A stretch of 64,000 nt of DNA from Thiopseudomonas alkaliphila (GTDB lineage: Bacteria > Pseudomonadota > Gammaproteobacteria > Pseudomonadales > Pseudomonadaceae): the NCBI RefSeq assembly GCF_001267175.1, contig NZ_CP012358.1:1944001-2008000 (forward strand), given 5' to 3'. Positions 1 to 8,966 of the stretch are shown piece after piece (positions within the stretch are counted from its first letter, which is position 1; each line of letters starts with the position of its first letter). A program made the translations under genes and the position numbers. A model generated the notes under the pieces. It did not search any database and was not told where the DNA came from. It was given only the letters and a program-made list of their open reading frames with translations.

Positions 1-1136
1 CGCTGCTCAATCCGCTCCAGTACGGCATCACCACGGCCGCCGTGGCGATATTCAGGGTGGACTGCTAAGCAGGCGAGCTCTCCTGTTTGTTCTTGGGGAA
101 ACTCATATAAGGCGGCGCAGGCAATGATGGTGCCGTCACGCTCGACAATCGAGAAGTGGCTGATTTCTTGCTCAAGCAGATCTCTTGAGCGGCGCACTAG
201 GATTCCTTGTTCTTCAAGGGGGCGGATCAGCTCCAGTAAGCCGCCCACATCTTCAATACTAGCCTCACGTACTTGTTCAAATAGCCCGGCACTAATTAAG
301 GTGCCGCTGCCATCGCGGGTAAAGAGTTCGGTTAATAAGGCGCCATCTTCGGCATAGCTGACTACATGGCAGCGCTTAACAGTCTCAGCGCAGGCTTGTA
401 CGGCGCTACTTAATAACGAACGACTGGGCGCGGTAGTGGGTAGTTGCTCGGCTAGCTGCCGCGCTTGTTCAAGGTTCAGTTCACGTAATAGTTGCTGCTT
501 AGTATCGACAATGCCAGGTTCGGGGCTAAACAAAATTAACTTATCGGCATGCAAGCTGAGCGCTGCTTGGGTTGCAACGGTTTCGGCTGATAGGTTAAAG
601 GCCTCACCGGTAGGCGAATAACCTAATGCAGATAGCAGCACAATATTTTGCCGCTCTAATACTTGGCTAATCGCTGCACGATTAATCCGCCGTACTTCAC
701 CAGTGCTTTGTAAATCAACACCCTCTACTACGCCAATCGGTTTAGCTGTTACCCAATTACCGCTGACTACTTGGACCTGGGCGCCGCGCATGGGAGAAGA
801 GGCCATATCGGTGGAGAGTAAGGCTTCTATTTGAATCCGTAATTGACCTACTGCCTGTTGCACACAGTTTAAGGTGGGGCCATCGGTAATACGCAGACCT
901 TGATGATAACGCGAGGCCAGCTGTTGCTCGGCCAGTCGCTGTTCAATTTGTGGACGAGCGCCATGCACCAGTATCAGCTTGACGCCTAGGCTATGGAGTA
1001 AGACTAGGTCGTGAATGATGGCTTGAAAATTGGGGTGAGCCATGGCCTCGCCTGGCAGCATAACCACAAACACTCGGCCGCGGTGGGCATTGATATAGGG
1101 CGAGGCATTGCGTAGCCAGGTAACAGAATTGGGCAT
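1..1136 (-). CDS. argA: Amino-acid N-acetyltransferase (N-acetylglutamate synthase), 3' end outside window
   Basis: The enzyme acetylates glutamate with acetyl-CoA, the first step of arginine synthesis, in the cytoplasm. About 378 codons are visible from the ATG at 1136; the rest of a roughly 430-residue protein lies beyond base 1. The first part is an amino-acid-kinase-like domain (start MPNSVTWLRNASPYINAHRG, then VKLILVHGARPQI). The last visible part is a GNAT acetyltransferase domain with ACLAVHPEYRHGGRGDAVLE, which contains the acetyl-CoA loop. The next upstream gene on the same strand ends at 1288, behind a terminator, so argA is probably transcribed on its own. In Pseudomonas, argA also lies close to pit. 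The identification is firm; only the C-terminus is unseen. Confidence 0.95.
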   Translation of the reverse strand, partial: MPNSVTWLRNASPYINAHRGRVFVVMLPGEAMAHPNFQAIIHDLVLLHSLGVKLILVHGARPQIEQRLAEQQLASRYHQGLRITDGPTLNCVQQAVGQLRIQIEALLSTDMASSPMRGAQVQVVSGNWVTAKPIGVVEGVDLQSTGEVRRINRAAISQVLERQNIVLLSALGYSPTGEAFNLSAETVATQAALSLHADKLILFSPEPGIVDTKQQLLRELNLEQARQLAEQLPTTAPSRSLLSSAVQACAETVKRCHVVSYAEDGALLTELFTRDGSGTLISAGLFEQVREASIEDVGGLLELIRPLEEQGILVRRSRDLLEQEISHFSIVERDGTIIACAALYEFPQEQTGELACLAVHPEYRHGGRGDAVLERIEQ

Positions 1137-1236
1137 GGTTAATCCAAAAGCAAAGTAAAGTCAGTGATTAATTTAATGCATCAGTCAGTTTACGCAAGGG
1201 TTGGCGCTAATCTGTGAGGCGATATGTTCTTTAGGC

Positions 1237-1271
1237 ATAAAAAAACGGTATTGGCAGAGCCAATACCGTTT
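1237..1271 (-). terminator. Rho-independent terminator of the DUF47-pit operon
   Basis: On the minus strand an 11-bp stem (ACGGTATTGG paired with CCAATACCGT, loop CTCTG) is followed directly by a run of seven or more T. It sits 17 bases after the pit stop codon and ahead of argA, so it ends the phosphate-uptake transcript. Confidence 0.85.
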
Positions 1272-1287
1272 CGGTTAACGCTGTAGC

Positions 1288-2553
1288 TTAGAGGAAAATC
1301 AGCTTTAAAATGCTAAAGAAGATAATCGCTAAGAACGCACCGGCTGGTAAGGTAATGGCCCATGACATAAAAATCGAACCAATCACGCGTAAGTTAAGTG
1401 CGCCAATACCGCGGGCTAAACCGATGCCTAAGACCGCCCCGACTAAGGTGTGGGTAGTCGATACCGGTAAGCCAATGGCTGAAGCGCCTACCACCGTTGA
1501 AGCAGTAGCAAGCTCAGCAGCAAAGCCACGGCTTGGAGTAAGTTCGGTAATTTGTCCACCTACGGTGGCAATGACTTTATAGCCGTAAGTGGCTAAGCCG
1601 ATCACAATCCCTAGGGCGCCGAGCAACAGTACCCAAGCGGGTACGGCTGATTTCGTGGTGAGCTCGGTTAAGCCTTCGGACTGAATCACACCGGCAATCG
1701 CCGCTAAGGGACCGACTGCGTTGGCTACGTCGTTAGCACCATGGGCAAAGGCCATAGAACAGGCGGTGAAGATCATTAGGATCGCAAAGACTTTTTCAAC
1801 TCCCGCAAAGTAGGTGTTGTTATTGGCTTGGGTGTCGACCTTAATGTTGCGCAGCAACAAGATACCAAGCAGCATCACTAAAATACCCACCCCGATGGCC
1901 AGTAAAATACTTTGCTCATCCGATAAGTCTAAGCCCACATGCTTTAACCCCTTGGACAGGGTCATAATTGCCACCATAAAGCCGGTGACAAACATATAGA
2001 AAGGTACATAGCGCTTAGCATTGGCGAACGGATCATCGGTATTAATAATCAGTTTTTGTACACTGACAAATAAACCAAAGGCCAAAATTCCAGATAAGAA
2101 GGGCGTAACAACCCAGCTCATGGTGATCGGAATAATCGCTGCCCAGTGCACTGCATCGAAGGACACGCCAATGGCTGAGAAGCCAACCACCGCACCAATA
2201 ATAGAGTGGGTGGTAGAGACCGGCCAGCCTTTACTGGTGGCAATCATTAGCCAGGTACCAGCGGCTAAGAGTGCCGACATCATGCCCAAGACTAGTAAGT
2301 CTGGTGTCATGACATCCATATCCACAATGCCATTTTTAATGGTTTCGGTAACCTGACCACCTGCGAGATAAGCGCCGCAGAATTCAAAGACCATGGCGAT
2401 AATAATCGCCTGTTTAATGGTTAACGCTTTGGAGCCTACCGAAGTTCCCATGGCGTTAGCGACGTCGTTTGCACCGACCCCCCACGCCATAAAAAAACCA
2501 AATAGACAAGCCAGCACCAAGAGTACGAAGCCGTAGTCGGCGAGAAAAGACAT
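1288..2553 (-). CDS. pit: Low-affinity inorganic phosphate transporter, PiT family
   Basis: This is an inner-membrane carrier that imports phosphate (as metal phosphate) driven by the proton gradient. At 421 residues it has the family length. The PiT signature GANDVANA occurs twice, at residues 28-35 and 272-279, as expected for the internally duplicated fold. PVSTTH also occurs in both halves (near 111 and 368). About ten hydrophobic helices are visible. The gene follows a DUF47 gene with a 38-base gap and is probably co-transcribed with it; a terminator follows. The same pair occurs beside argA in Pseudomonas. The phosphate sensor pair phoBR lies 43 kb away in this window. Confidence 0.95.
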   Translation of the reverse strand: MSFLADYGFVLLVLACLFGFFMAWGVGANDVANAMGTSVGSKALTIKQAIIIAMVFEFCGAYLAGGQVTETIKNGIVDMDVMTPDLLVLGMMSALLAAGTWLMIATSKGWPVSTTHSIIGAVVGFSAIGVSFDAVHWAAIIPITMSWVVTPFLSGILAFGLFVSVQKLIINTDDPFANAKRYVPFYMFVTGFMVAIMTLSKGLKHVGLDLSDEQSILLAIGVGILVMLLGILLLRNIKVDTQANNNTYFAGVEKVFAILMIFTACSMAFAHGANDVANAVGPLAAIAGVIQSEGLTELTTKSAVPAWVLLLGALGIVIGLATYGYKVIATVGGQITELTPSRGFAAELATASTVVGASAIGLPVSTTHTLVGAVLGIGLARGIGALNLRVIGSIFMSWAITLPAGAFLAIIFFSILKLIFL

Positions 2554-2591
2554 ATAAATAATTCCGCTAGTAAAAAGCTTAGCGCGTTACC

Positions 2592-3269
2592 TTAACGCGC
2601 TAACAGTTGTTCCAGACGGTTACCGATTCGCTCGGCACGGTCAGCGACATCACCGATCCATTCGATAATGGTGTATAAGAACATCACATCGACTGGAGGC
2701 AAATCCTTCTCCAGTGCGTAGAGAGAGCGGCGTACTTCAATTTGGATACGATCGGTATCGTGCTCGATATCTTCTAGCACTTCGATCATCCCAGTAATAC
2801 GCGCCACTTGGCGAGAGCCAAAGCCGGTTTCTAAGACTTCATCGAGTTCGTTCATGGCCCGCAACGCTTGTTCGCTGGCATCCACACTGCGCTGCACATA
2901 CGCCAACATGGCGAGTTGCATAGGCTGTGGAATAGTCATTTGACGGCCTGTCATCAGTCCAGCGATATCTTTTGCGCGGTTGGCTACTTTGTCCTGTACA
3001 CTGAGCAGCTCTAATAAGTCTGAGCGTGGCACAGGTAAAAATAGGCTTTTAGGCAGGTGAATGCGCACGTTTCGTTTCAGCTTGTCAGCTTCTTTTTCAA
3101 GACGCGACATTTCTTGCTGAACTTCAGTCACTTTAGGCCAATCTTCGGCGATAACCGCTTGAAAGAACGGGACTAAGTGGGTCGCACATTCATGTGCTTT
3201 AGCAATATGTTGTTGCATCGGCCCGATAGGGGAACGACCAAACAAGCTAACAAAGGGATTAATTGACAT
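2592..3269 (-). CDS. DUF47/TIGR00153 family PhoU-like phosphate transport accessory protein
   Basis: This is an all-alpha, PhoU-like cytoplasmic protein of 225 residues. DUF47 genes usually sit beside pit and are thought to modulate phosphate uptake. It has long amphipathic helices rich in Glu, Arg and Lys (for example LEKEADKLKRNVR and EVLEDIEHDTDRIQIEVRR), the conserved DUF47 pattern. I chose the ATG at 3269 (MSINPFVSLFG) because homologues start this way. A TTG three codons upstream (3278) would extend the same frame, and neither start has a strong ribosome-binding site. It is the first gene of an operon with pit. Confidence 0.9.
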   Translation of the reverse strand: MSINPFVSLFGRSPIGPMQQHIAKAHECATHLVPFFQAVIAEDWPKVTEVQQEMSRLEKEADKLKRNVRIHLPKSLFLPVPRSDLLELLSVQDKVANRAKDIAGLMTGRQMTIPQPMQLAMLAYVQRSVDASEQALRAMNELDEVLETGFGSRQVARITGMIEVLEDIEHDTDRIQIEVRRSLYALEKDLPPVDVMFLYTIIEWIGDVADRAERIGNRLEQLLAR

Positions 3270-3303
3270 AGCGAGCAACGCTCAGTTTCCAATGATGGCG
3301 CTA

Positions 3304-3309
3304 ATTATA
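3304..3309 (-). promoter_or_regulatory. Candidate -10 element for the DUF47-pit operon
   Basis: A perfect TATAAT is read on the minus strand 35 bases upstream of the DUF47 ATG, in the 101-base divergent gap with the CYTH gene. The matching -35 is poor, so this is a suggestion only. Confidence 0.4.
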
Positions 3310-3370
3310 CGGTGGGAACTGTCGCTCGACTAGCATCCTTGCGCTTTCAGCGTTTTTAAACAGGTAAAAC

Positions 3371-4789
3371 ATGGCAATTGAAACAGAAATTAAGCTGCAA
3401 ACAACGCTAGAAGGCTTGCAGGCCTTGCGTCAGTCTACAGTTGTAGCAAAGTTACAAAAAGATACGGCTTGGCAAACTAAGCAGCTAAATAATCAGTATT
3501 TTGATACCCCGGACTGTCGTTTGGCGCATTCAGCAGTGGCGCTGCGGATTCGCCAAGATGGTCAGCAACTGATCCAAACGCTAAAAACCCGAGGCCAAAG
3601 TGTGGCCGGTTTAGCAGCGCGTAATGAGTGGGAGTGGCCACTCACCAGCGAGCAATTAGACCTAACACGCCTTGATGACAGCTGCTGGCCGATTGAACTT
3701 AATGACTTAGATAAAACACAGTTGCAGCCGATTTTTCGCACTGACTTTAGCCGAGAGTTACTGGAACTAGCCTTTGACTATGAAGGGCAGCCAGTAGTGA
3801 TTGAGCTGGCGCTGGATCAGGGCCAAGTGACGACAGCCCAAGGCAGTGAGGCAATCTGCGAAGTGGAGCTTGAGTTGCGTCAAGGACCCGCAGTGGCCTT
3901 GTTGATTGTCGCTCAGCAATTAGCAGCTGAGGTAGTTTTGCTACCCTGTGATGTGAGTAAAGCCGAGCGAGGTTACCGCTTGTTAGGTGCTGAACACTAT
4001 GCACTCCGCTTAGCTAAATTGCACTTAGCTCAGGAGGATACCCTAGATCAAACGATTGCCGCTTGTAGTGGGTACTTACTCGGTAATAGTCAGCGTTTAG
4101 CTGAGCACTATCGCTTTACCGGGCAGTGGAAGTTGTTTGAGCAATGGCTGCAGCAGGTGGCTCAGTTAAAAGCCTTCCTGAGCAGTTTGGGCTTAGCCGC
4201 ACCCCGTAAAACTACCGCCCATTTACGTCAGCAATTAGAAGGCGTTATTGCTCATTGGCAATCCCAGATCCAAGCAGGGAGCCAGCAACAAAGTGCCCGT
4301 GAGCAAGTTGCAGCCAGTTTCAATGAGTGGTTACAGCAACCGGCCTGGGGCCAGTTTGTACTGGCCATGGCGCTCTGGATTGAGCAACAGGCCTGGCAAG
4401 TTGGGCGTAATGCTAAGGGGCAACGTCAAGGCCAAGCGTTGTTAGTGAATTGGCTAAGCCACTTCTTGCAAGATGAGTTGCACGCTTTATCAGTGACTGA
4501 CTACCTACGAGAGCCGCAACGCATTAATGAGCAACAGCCACGGCTAGCGCGGATATTAGTCTGGCTAGAGTTAGCCCGCGAGCAGTTGGCGCTGGCTGAG
4601 ATTGATCAACTATTGGGCAGTTTACGGGCTATTTATAGCCTCAGCCAAACCACCGAGCAGTGGCCAAGTGCTGAGGCAACGGTTGCCAGTGATGAATTAG
4701 AACAAGTGGTGATGACTCCAGCGGCACAGCTTATTGAGCGATTAATTGAGTTACGTCGTTTATCGGCGTGGAAACAACTGGTTAAATAA
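3371..4789 (+). CDS. CYTH-CHAD domain protein, probable inorganic triphosphatase
   Basis: The protein has 472 residues. An N-terminal CYTH domain (about 1-200) starts with the ExExK metal/triphosphate signature at E4, E6 and K8. A helical CHAD domain (about 215-472) is rich in conserved Arg, His and Gln. E. coli YgiF has the same architecture and hydrolyses inorganic triphosphate; CHAD domains bind polyphosphate in other systems. Its position next to the pit operon fits a role in phosphate or polyphosphate metabolism, but substrate use is inferred from the family. It is transcribed divergently from DUF47-pit. The ATG at 3371 follows ACAGGTAAAAC, a weak ribosome-binding site. Confidence 0.85.
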   Translation: MAIETEIKLQTTLEGLQALRQSTVVAKLQKDTAWQTKQLNNQYFDTPDCRLAHSAVALRIRQDGQQLIQTLKTRGQSVAGLAARNEWEWPLTSEQLDLTRLDDSCWPIELNDLDKTQLQPIFRTDFSRELLELAFDYEGQPVVIELALDQGQVTTAQGSEAICEVELELRQGPAVALLIVAQQLAAEVVLLPCDVSKAERGYRLLGAEHYALRLAKLHLAQEDTLDQTIAACSGYLLGNSQRLAEHYRFTGQWKLFEQWLQQVAQLKAFLSSLGLAAPRKTTAHLRQQLEGVIAHWQSQIQAGSQQQSAREQVAASFNEWLQQPAWGQFVLAMALWIEQQAWQVGRNAKGQRQGQALLVNWLSHFLQDELHALSVTDYLREPQRINEQQPRLARILVWLELAREQLALAEIDQLLGSLRAIYSLSQTTEQWPSAEATVASDELEQVVMTPAAQLIERLIELRRLSAWKQLVK

Positions 4790-4867
4790 TCCTTATAACA
4801 GGATGTGCTGCTCTGCTGTGAAGACGCAGGCGTACATTGATTAGACATACACAGCGGAGAATTAAAG

Positions 4868-5785
4868 ATGGATATGGGAACGGCAGTTATTGTTTTTTTT
4901 GGCTTAATCGCCGCCATTATTTTTATGGGCTTCAAGGTGGTGCCTCAAGGTGATGAGTGGACTGTAGAGCGTTTTGGGCGCTATATCAAAACCTTAAAAC
5001 CTGGGCTGAATGTGATTGTACCTGTAATGGATACCATTGGCCGTAAGCTCAATATGATGGAGCGGGTATTGGATATTCCACCGCAAGAGGCGATCAGTGC
5101 TGATAACGCCATTGTGCGGATTGATGCTGTGTGTTTCTTTCAAGTGATTGATGCTGCGCGCGCGGCCTACGAGGTGAGTGATCTGGAATATGCCATTCGC
5201 AACCTAGTCATGACCAATATTCGCACGGTATTAGGCTCAATGGAGCTGGATCATATGTTAAGTCAGCGCGACTCTATTAATGAGCGCTTACTGACCACGG
5301 TGGACCATGCTACTGCGCCTTGGGGGATTAAAGTCACCCGGATTGAGATTAAAGACATCACCCCGCCAGCGGATCTAGTGGACGCGATGGCTAGTCAGAT
5401 GAAAGCAGAACGCATTAAGCGGGCGCAAATTCTGGAAGCTGAAGGTAAGCGGGCAGCAGAGATTTTAACTGCAGAAGGTGAAAAGCAATCACAAATTTTA
5501 ACCGCCCAAGGTAAACGTGAAGCGGCGTTCCTTGAAGCCGAAGCCCGTGAGCGGGCTGCCCAAGCAGAAGCAGAAGCTACGCGCATGGTATCGGAGGCGA
5601 TTGCTGAGGGTAACGTGCATGCGGTGAACTACTTTGTGGCACAAAAGTATGTGGATGCCTTAGGCAAGGTCGCCTCTGCCAATAACAGTAAAATTATCAT
5701 GATGCCCTTAGAGTCTACCCAGTTAGTTGGCTCGGTTGCAGGGGTGGGTGAAATCATTAAGGCTGCATTTGACGGAAAGAAATAA
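4868..5785 (+). CDS. SPFH/Band 7 (stomatin-like) membrane protein, QmcA type
   Basis: This 305-residue protein has one N-terminal transmembrane segment (residues 5-24) and then the SPFH domain ([33 protein letters not shown]). A long Glu/Ala/Lys-rich coiled coil follows at about 180-250 ([20 protein letters not shown]). It resembles E. coli QmcA, a scaffold of membrane microdomains linked to quality control of membrane proteins. The ATG has a good upstream GGAG (AGCGGAGAATTAAAG). The stop codon abuts the start of the nfeD-like gene, the usual partner, so the two form one transcription unit. Confidence 0.92.
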   Translation: MDMGTAVIVFFGLIAAIIFMGFKVVPQGDEWTVERFGRYIKTLKPGLNVIVPVMDTIGRKLNMMERVLDIPPQEAISADNAIVRIDAVCFFQVIDAARAAYEVSDLEYAIRNLVMTNIRTVLGSMELDHMLSQRDSINERLLTTVDHATAPWGIKVTRIEIKDITPPADLVDAMASQMKAERIKRAQILEAEGKRAAEILTAEGEKQSQILTAQGKREAAFLEAEARERAAQAEAEATRMVSEAIAEGNVHAVNYFVAQKYVDALGKVASANNSKIIMMPLESTQLVGSVAGVGEIIKAAFDGKK

Positions 5786-6238
5786 ATGAGTGCGCTGTTA
5801 ACCGAACTGACACCATGGACGTGGCTGGCAATCGCCGGTTTACTATTGATAGTTGAGGTATTTGGGACAGCTGGCTATTTCTTATGGTTTGGTATTTCTG
5901 CGGCCCTAGTGGCCGCAGTACTTGCATTGTTCCCTTTGCCTTGGACCTTGCAGCTGACGTTGTTTGGTTGCCTAGCGTTAGTCACGGCTGTGATTTGGTG
6001 GAAACGTCTTAAATTGCGCGCACCAGAAGCCTTTAGCCTGAATAACCTAGGTAAAGAATACCTAGGACGTGAAGTGTTACTGCATGAGGCGATTATTAAT
6101 GGTCGCGGTAAGATCAGGCTAAATGACAGCTTTTGGTTGGTGGAAGGTCCGGAGCTGGCTGCAGGTAGTGCCGTGCGCATCACCGGGCAAAATGGCGTGA
6201 TTTTTAAAGTGGAGCCGGCCTCAGCGCCTCGACACTAA
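5786..6238 (+). CDS. NfeD-like membrane protein partner of the SPFH protein
   Basis: The protein has 150 residues with hydrophobic helices in the first half (about 12-35 and 36-70). A soluble C-terminal OB-fold region (about 85-145) contains GKEYLGREVLLHEAI and GRGKIRLNDSFWLVEGPELAAG, typical of NfeD proteins. It begins immediately after the stop of the Band 7 gene. NfeD proteins assist stomatin-like proteins in the inner membrane; any more exact function is unknown. Confidence 0.88.
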   Translation: MSALLTELTPWTWLAIAGLLLIVEVFGTAGYFLWFGISAALVAAVLALFPLPWTLQLTLFGCLALVTAVIWWKRLKLRAPEAFSLNNLGKEYLGREVLLHEAIINGRGKIRLNDSFWLVEGPELAAGSAVRITGQNGVIFKVEPASAPRH

Positions 6239-6268
6239 TTAATCCACGGGCAGAATAGGAGGGTGGCC

Positions 6269-7021
6269 ATGTGTTTATTAGTCTTTGCTTGGCAGCCAGG
6301 TACTGAACAGCCGCTTGTGTTATTGGCTAATCGTGATGAGTTTTTGGCGCGCCCTAGTGCGCCCTTAGCCGCGTGGCCAGATCAGCCGCAGATTGTGGCA
6401 GGACGTGATTTAGATGCTCAGGGCACTTGGTTGGGGGTTAATAGTCAGGGCAGTGTTGCGGCGCTGACTAATATTCGCGACTTAAACTTAGCGGAAGGGC
6501 CGCGCTCTCGTGGGCAACTAGTCAGTGACTTTCTGCAAGCGCAGTTGAGTCCCGAGCACTATCTACAGCAGGTCGTTGCCGAGCGGGGGCTGTATAGTGG
6601 CTTTAATTTACTGCTGGGTAACCGCCAGCAACTGTGGTTTTTTAACTCGACTCAAATTAAGCCTCAGCGTTTAAGTCCAGGAATTTATGCCTTATGTAAT
6701 GCCAGTCTAGATACACCCTGGCCTAAGTTGGTGCGTTTGCGTACGGCCTTTAGTGCTTGTTACCGCACGGCTAGTGATCAGCAACTATTGGCATTAATGC
6801 AAGATTCACAGCGCGCAGAGGATGAGTTTTTGCCCGATACCGGAGTGGGCTTAACTGCTGAGCGGTTATTGTCGAGTATTTTTATCCGCGGTGAGCACTA
6901 CGGAACGCGAGCGACGACCTTAGTGCGTTTGTTGTCAAGTGAGTGTCAGATTACTGAGCAAACCTATTTAACTGAAGGGCAAAGGCCAGCTCCGGTGCAG
7001 TTTAGGCTGCCATTGGATTAA
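6269..7021 (+). CDS. NRDE family protein (TANGO2-like)
   Basis: This 250-residue protein carries the family-naming motif LLANRDEFLARPS near the N-terminus. The family is related to Ntn-type hydrolases and to eukaryotic TANGO2, implicated in haem or lipid handling; its biochemical role in bacteria is not settled. I chose the ATG at 6269, giving the conserved start MCLLVFAW. AGGAGG at 6257-6262 lies six bases upstream. A GTG at 6263 in the same frame would touch the ribosome-binding site and is unlikely. Confidence 0.88.
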   Translation: MCLLVFAWQPGTEQPLVLLANRDEFLARPSAPLAAWPDQPQIVAGRDLDAQGTWLGVNSQGSVAALTNIRDLNLAEGPRSRGQLVSDFLQAQLSPEHYLQQVVAERGLYSGFNLLLGNRQQLWFFNSTQIKPQRLSPGIYALCNASLDTPWPKLVRLRTAFSACYRTASDQQLLALMQDSQRAEDEFLPDTGVGLTAERLLSSIFIRGEHYGTRATTLVRLLSSECQITEQTYLTEGQRPAPVQFRLPLD

Positions 7022-7160
7022 CTTATTACAGTATATTTATCGCTTAGCTATTGGCTGGATAACGGACGTATACTTAGTCCGAGTCGAATTGAATAATTTG
7101 AATTTAATGATTAATTAAGCGTCTTAAACAGCTTAAATTGACCTAATTTGGGAGCCATCG

Positions 7161-7799
7161 ATGCGCAAACTACTGTTATCTTCTTTTCTTGCAACCAGTT
7201 GTTTATTCGGAGCCCAAGCCTTGGCGGTTGAGCCAGTGGCGGGAACCAACTACGTAGTATTAGAGAGCCCTGTGGCGGTCTCGAAAAAAGATCAAATTGA
7301 AGTAGTAGAGCTGTTTTGGTACGGCTGCCCCCATTGCTATCAGTTAGAGCCGACCCTTAATCCTTGGGTTGAGCAGCTGCCTGAAGACGTCAACTTCGTC
7401 AAAATGCCAGCGATGTTTGGTGGTGCTTGGGATGTGCATGGCCAATTGTTCTATACCTTGCAGGCCTTAAAGGTTGAGCAGAAAGTGCACGACCGAGTAT
7501 TTGATGCGTTGCATAACAAAAAACAGCGCTTAGCCAATGCCAAAGAAATTGCCAGCTTCTTAGAGGCCGATGGCATTGATCAAGACACCTTTAACAAAAC
7601 TTGGAATTCGTTTGGGGTTAAAAGCCAAATGGAAAAAGCCCGCCAACAAGCTATGGCGTATCAAGTACAAGGTGTACCGGCCTTGGTAATTAACGGCAAA
7701 TACCGTTTTGATATTGGTATGGCTGGTGGCTTAACCGAAACCACTGAACTGGCCGATGCCCTGATTGCTCAAGAGCGCCAAGCGACTGAGTCTGAATAA
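7161..7799 (+). CDS. dsbA: Thiol:disulfide interchange protein DsbA
   Basis: This periplasmic oxidase introduces disulfide bonds into exported proteins. It has 212 residues with a signal peptide (residues 1-22, ending ...GAQALA), a thioredoxin fold with the CPHC active site at 56-59, and the cis-proline loop GVPAL with Pro173. DsbB would reoxidise it but is not in the window. It is followed after 18 bases by an EEP-family gene, the same neighbour as in Pseudomonas. The usual upstream cytochrome c4 gene is absent here. The upstream gap of 139 bases is AT-rich and probably contains its promoter. Confidence 0.95.
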   Translation: MRKLLLSSFLATSCLFGAQALAVEPVAGTNYVVLESPVAVSKKDQIEVVELFWYGCPHCYQLEPTLNPWVEQLPEDVNFVKMPAMFGGAWDVHGQLFYTLQALKVEQKVHDRVFDALHNKKQRLANAKEIASFLEADGIDQDTFNKTWNSFGVKSQMEKARQQAMAYQVQGVPALVINGKYRFDIGMAGGLTETTELADALIAQERQATESE

Positions 7800-7817
7800 G
7801 AGTAAGTAGCGCGTATT

Positions 7818-8696
7818 ATGATTTTATCCCGTCGTCCTGAGGACCGCTTAGTCGCTCCCTGTCAGCCCGAAGTGAATGAACACTTTTTGGTGGATAATAA
7901 AGTGTGGGTGGATGACGGGATATTGCGCCTACTGAGTTTTAATATTCAGGTAGGCATTAATACCGCAGCTTATCGCCACTATGTCACCCGTAGCTGGCAG
8001 CATATTTTACCGCACCAACAACGCAACAATAATTTGCATCGGATTGCCCAGTTAGTGAGTCAGTTTGATGTGGTTGCACTGCAGGAAGTAGATGGCGGCA
8101 GTTTACGTTCGGGATATATCAATCAAGTGGAGTATCTGTCTAAACTGGCGCACTTTCCTTATTGGTATCAACAGCTCAACCGCAATTTAGGGCACTTTGC
8201 CCAGCACAGTAATGGTTTGCTGGCGCGTTTTCAGCCAGAATTTATCGAAGATCATCCCTTGCCTGGACCGCCTGGTCGAGGTGCAATCTTGATGCCCATT
8301 GGCCACGGTGAGCAGCAAGTGGCCGTGGTGATGATGCACCTAGCCTTAGGCGCTCGGGTCCGTAATCGGCAGTTGGAGTATGTCAAAGAGTTAGTCAGCG
8401 ATTATAAACACTGCATCTTGATGGGCGATATGAATACCCTGCCAGATGTGTTGCTGAATAACTCGCCCCTAGCTGAACTAAAGCTACGGGCCCCGCAATT
8501 AGAAGCAACCTTTCCTAGCTGGAAGCCCCAGCGCTGCTTGGATCATATTTTAATTTCCTCAGAGCTAGAGTTAGAAAGCGTAGAAGTATTGCCGGTTACC
8601 ATTTCTGATCATTTACCGGTGGCCATGCGCATTCGCTTACCTCAAGTGATTAGCATCGCTCGGCCTTATTTAGCTAATCCAATGCTGGGGCTCTAA
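7818..8696 (+). CDS. Endonuclease/exonuclease/phosphatase (EEP) family protein
   Basis: This 292-residue soluble protein has the EEP catalytic motifs: LLSFNIQVG near residue 37, VALQEVDGGS (catalytic Glu) near 90, ILMGDMNTLPD near 195-205 and ISDHLPV (catalytic Asp-His) near 262. The fold covers DNases, phospholipases and phosphodiesterases, so the substrate cannot be named from sequence. I see no signal peptide. It lies 18 bases behind dsbA and is probably co-transcribed. The same pair is found in Pseudomonas. Confidence 0.85.
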   Translation: MILSRRPEDRLVAPCQPEVNEHFLVDNKVWVDDGILRLLSFNIQVGINTAAYRHYVTRSWQHILPHQQRNNNLHRIAQLVSQFDVVALQEVDGGSLRSGYINQVEYLSKLAHFPYWYQQLNRNLGHFAQHSNGLLARFQPEFIEDHPLPGPPGRGAILMPIGHGEQQVAVVMMHLALGARVRNRQLEYVKELVSDYKHCILMGDMNTLPDVLLNNSPLAELKLRAPQLEATFPSWKPQRCLDHILISSELELESVEVLPVTISDHLPVAMRIRLPQVISIARPYLANPMLGL

Positions 8697-8748
8697 CTGA
8701 TTAGTATGCCTTGGTATTGGACGGGAATTCTAATTTAGGAGACTAACA

Positions 8749-8802
8749 ATGCAACGTTTACATTGGGGCAATGAGTTATTTACTGTGTCGTTCAACAGTT
8801 AA
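8749..8802 (+). CDS. Possible 17-residue small ORF with strong ribosome-binding site
   Basis: The ORF encodes MQRLHWGNELFTVSFNS and then TAA. A clear TAGGAG sits eight bases before the ATG. It lies alone in the 270-base gap between the EEP gene and gshB. It could be a leader peptide, a small protein, or the surviving start of a deleted gene. I do not recognise the sequence, and the only support is the ribosome-binding site. Confidence 0.25.
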   Translation: MQRLHWGNELFTVSFNS

Positions 8803-8966
8803 TTTAATTAAAGTGATTGCTACCCTGTAACTATGTTAGGTTACGGAAAAAAGAGATTGGTATTTCATTAACCTTAGATCTTACAATAATTTTTTATACT
8901 TCTAACGTGTAGCCTAGGCCTTTATTAAGCTAGAACTGCACAATTTTACATAGGTGGTTAACCAAT

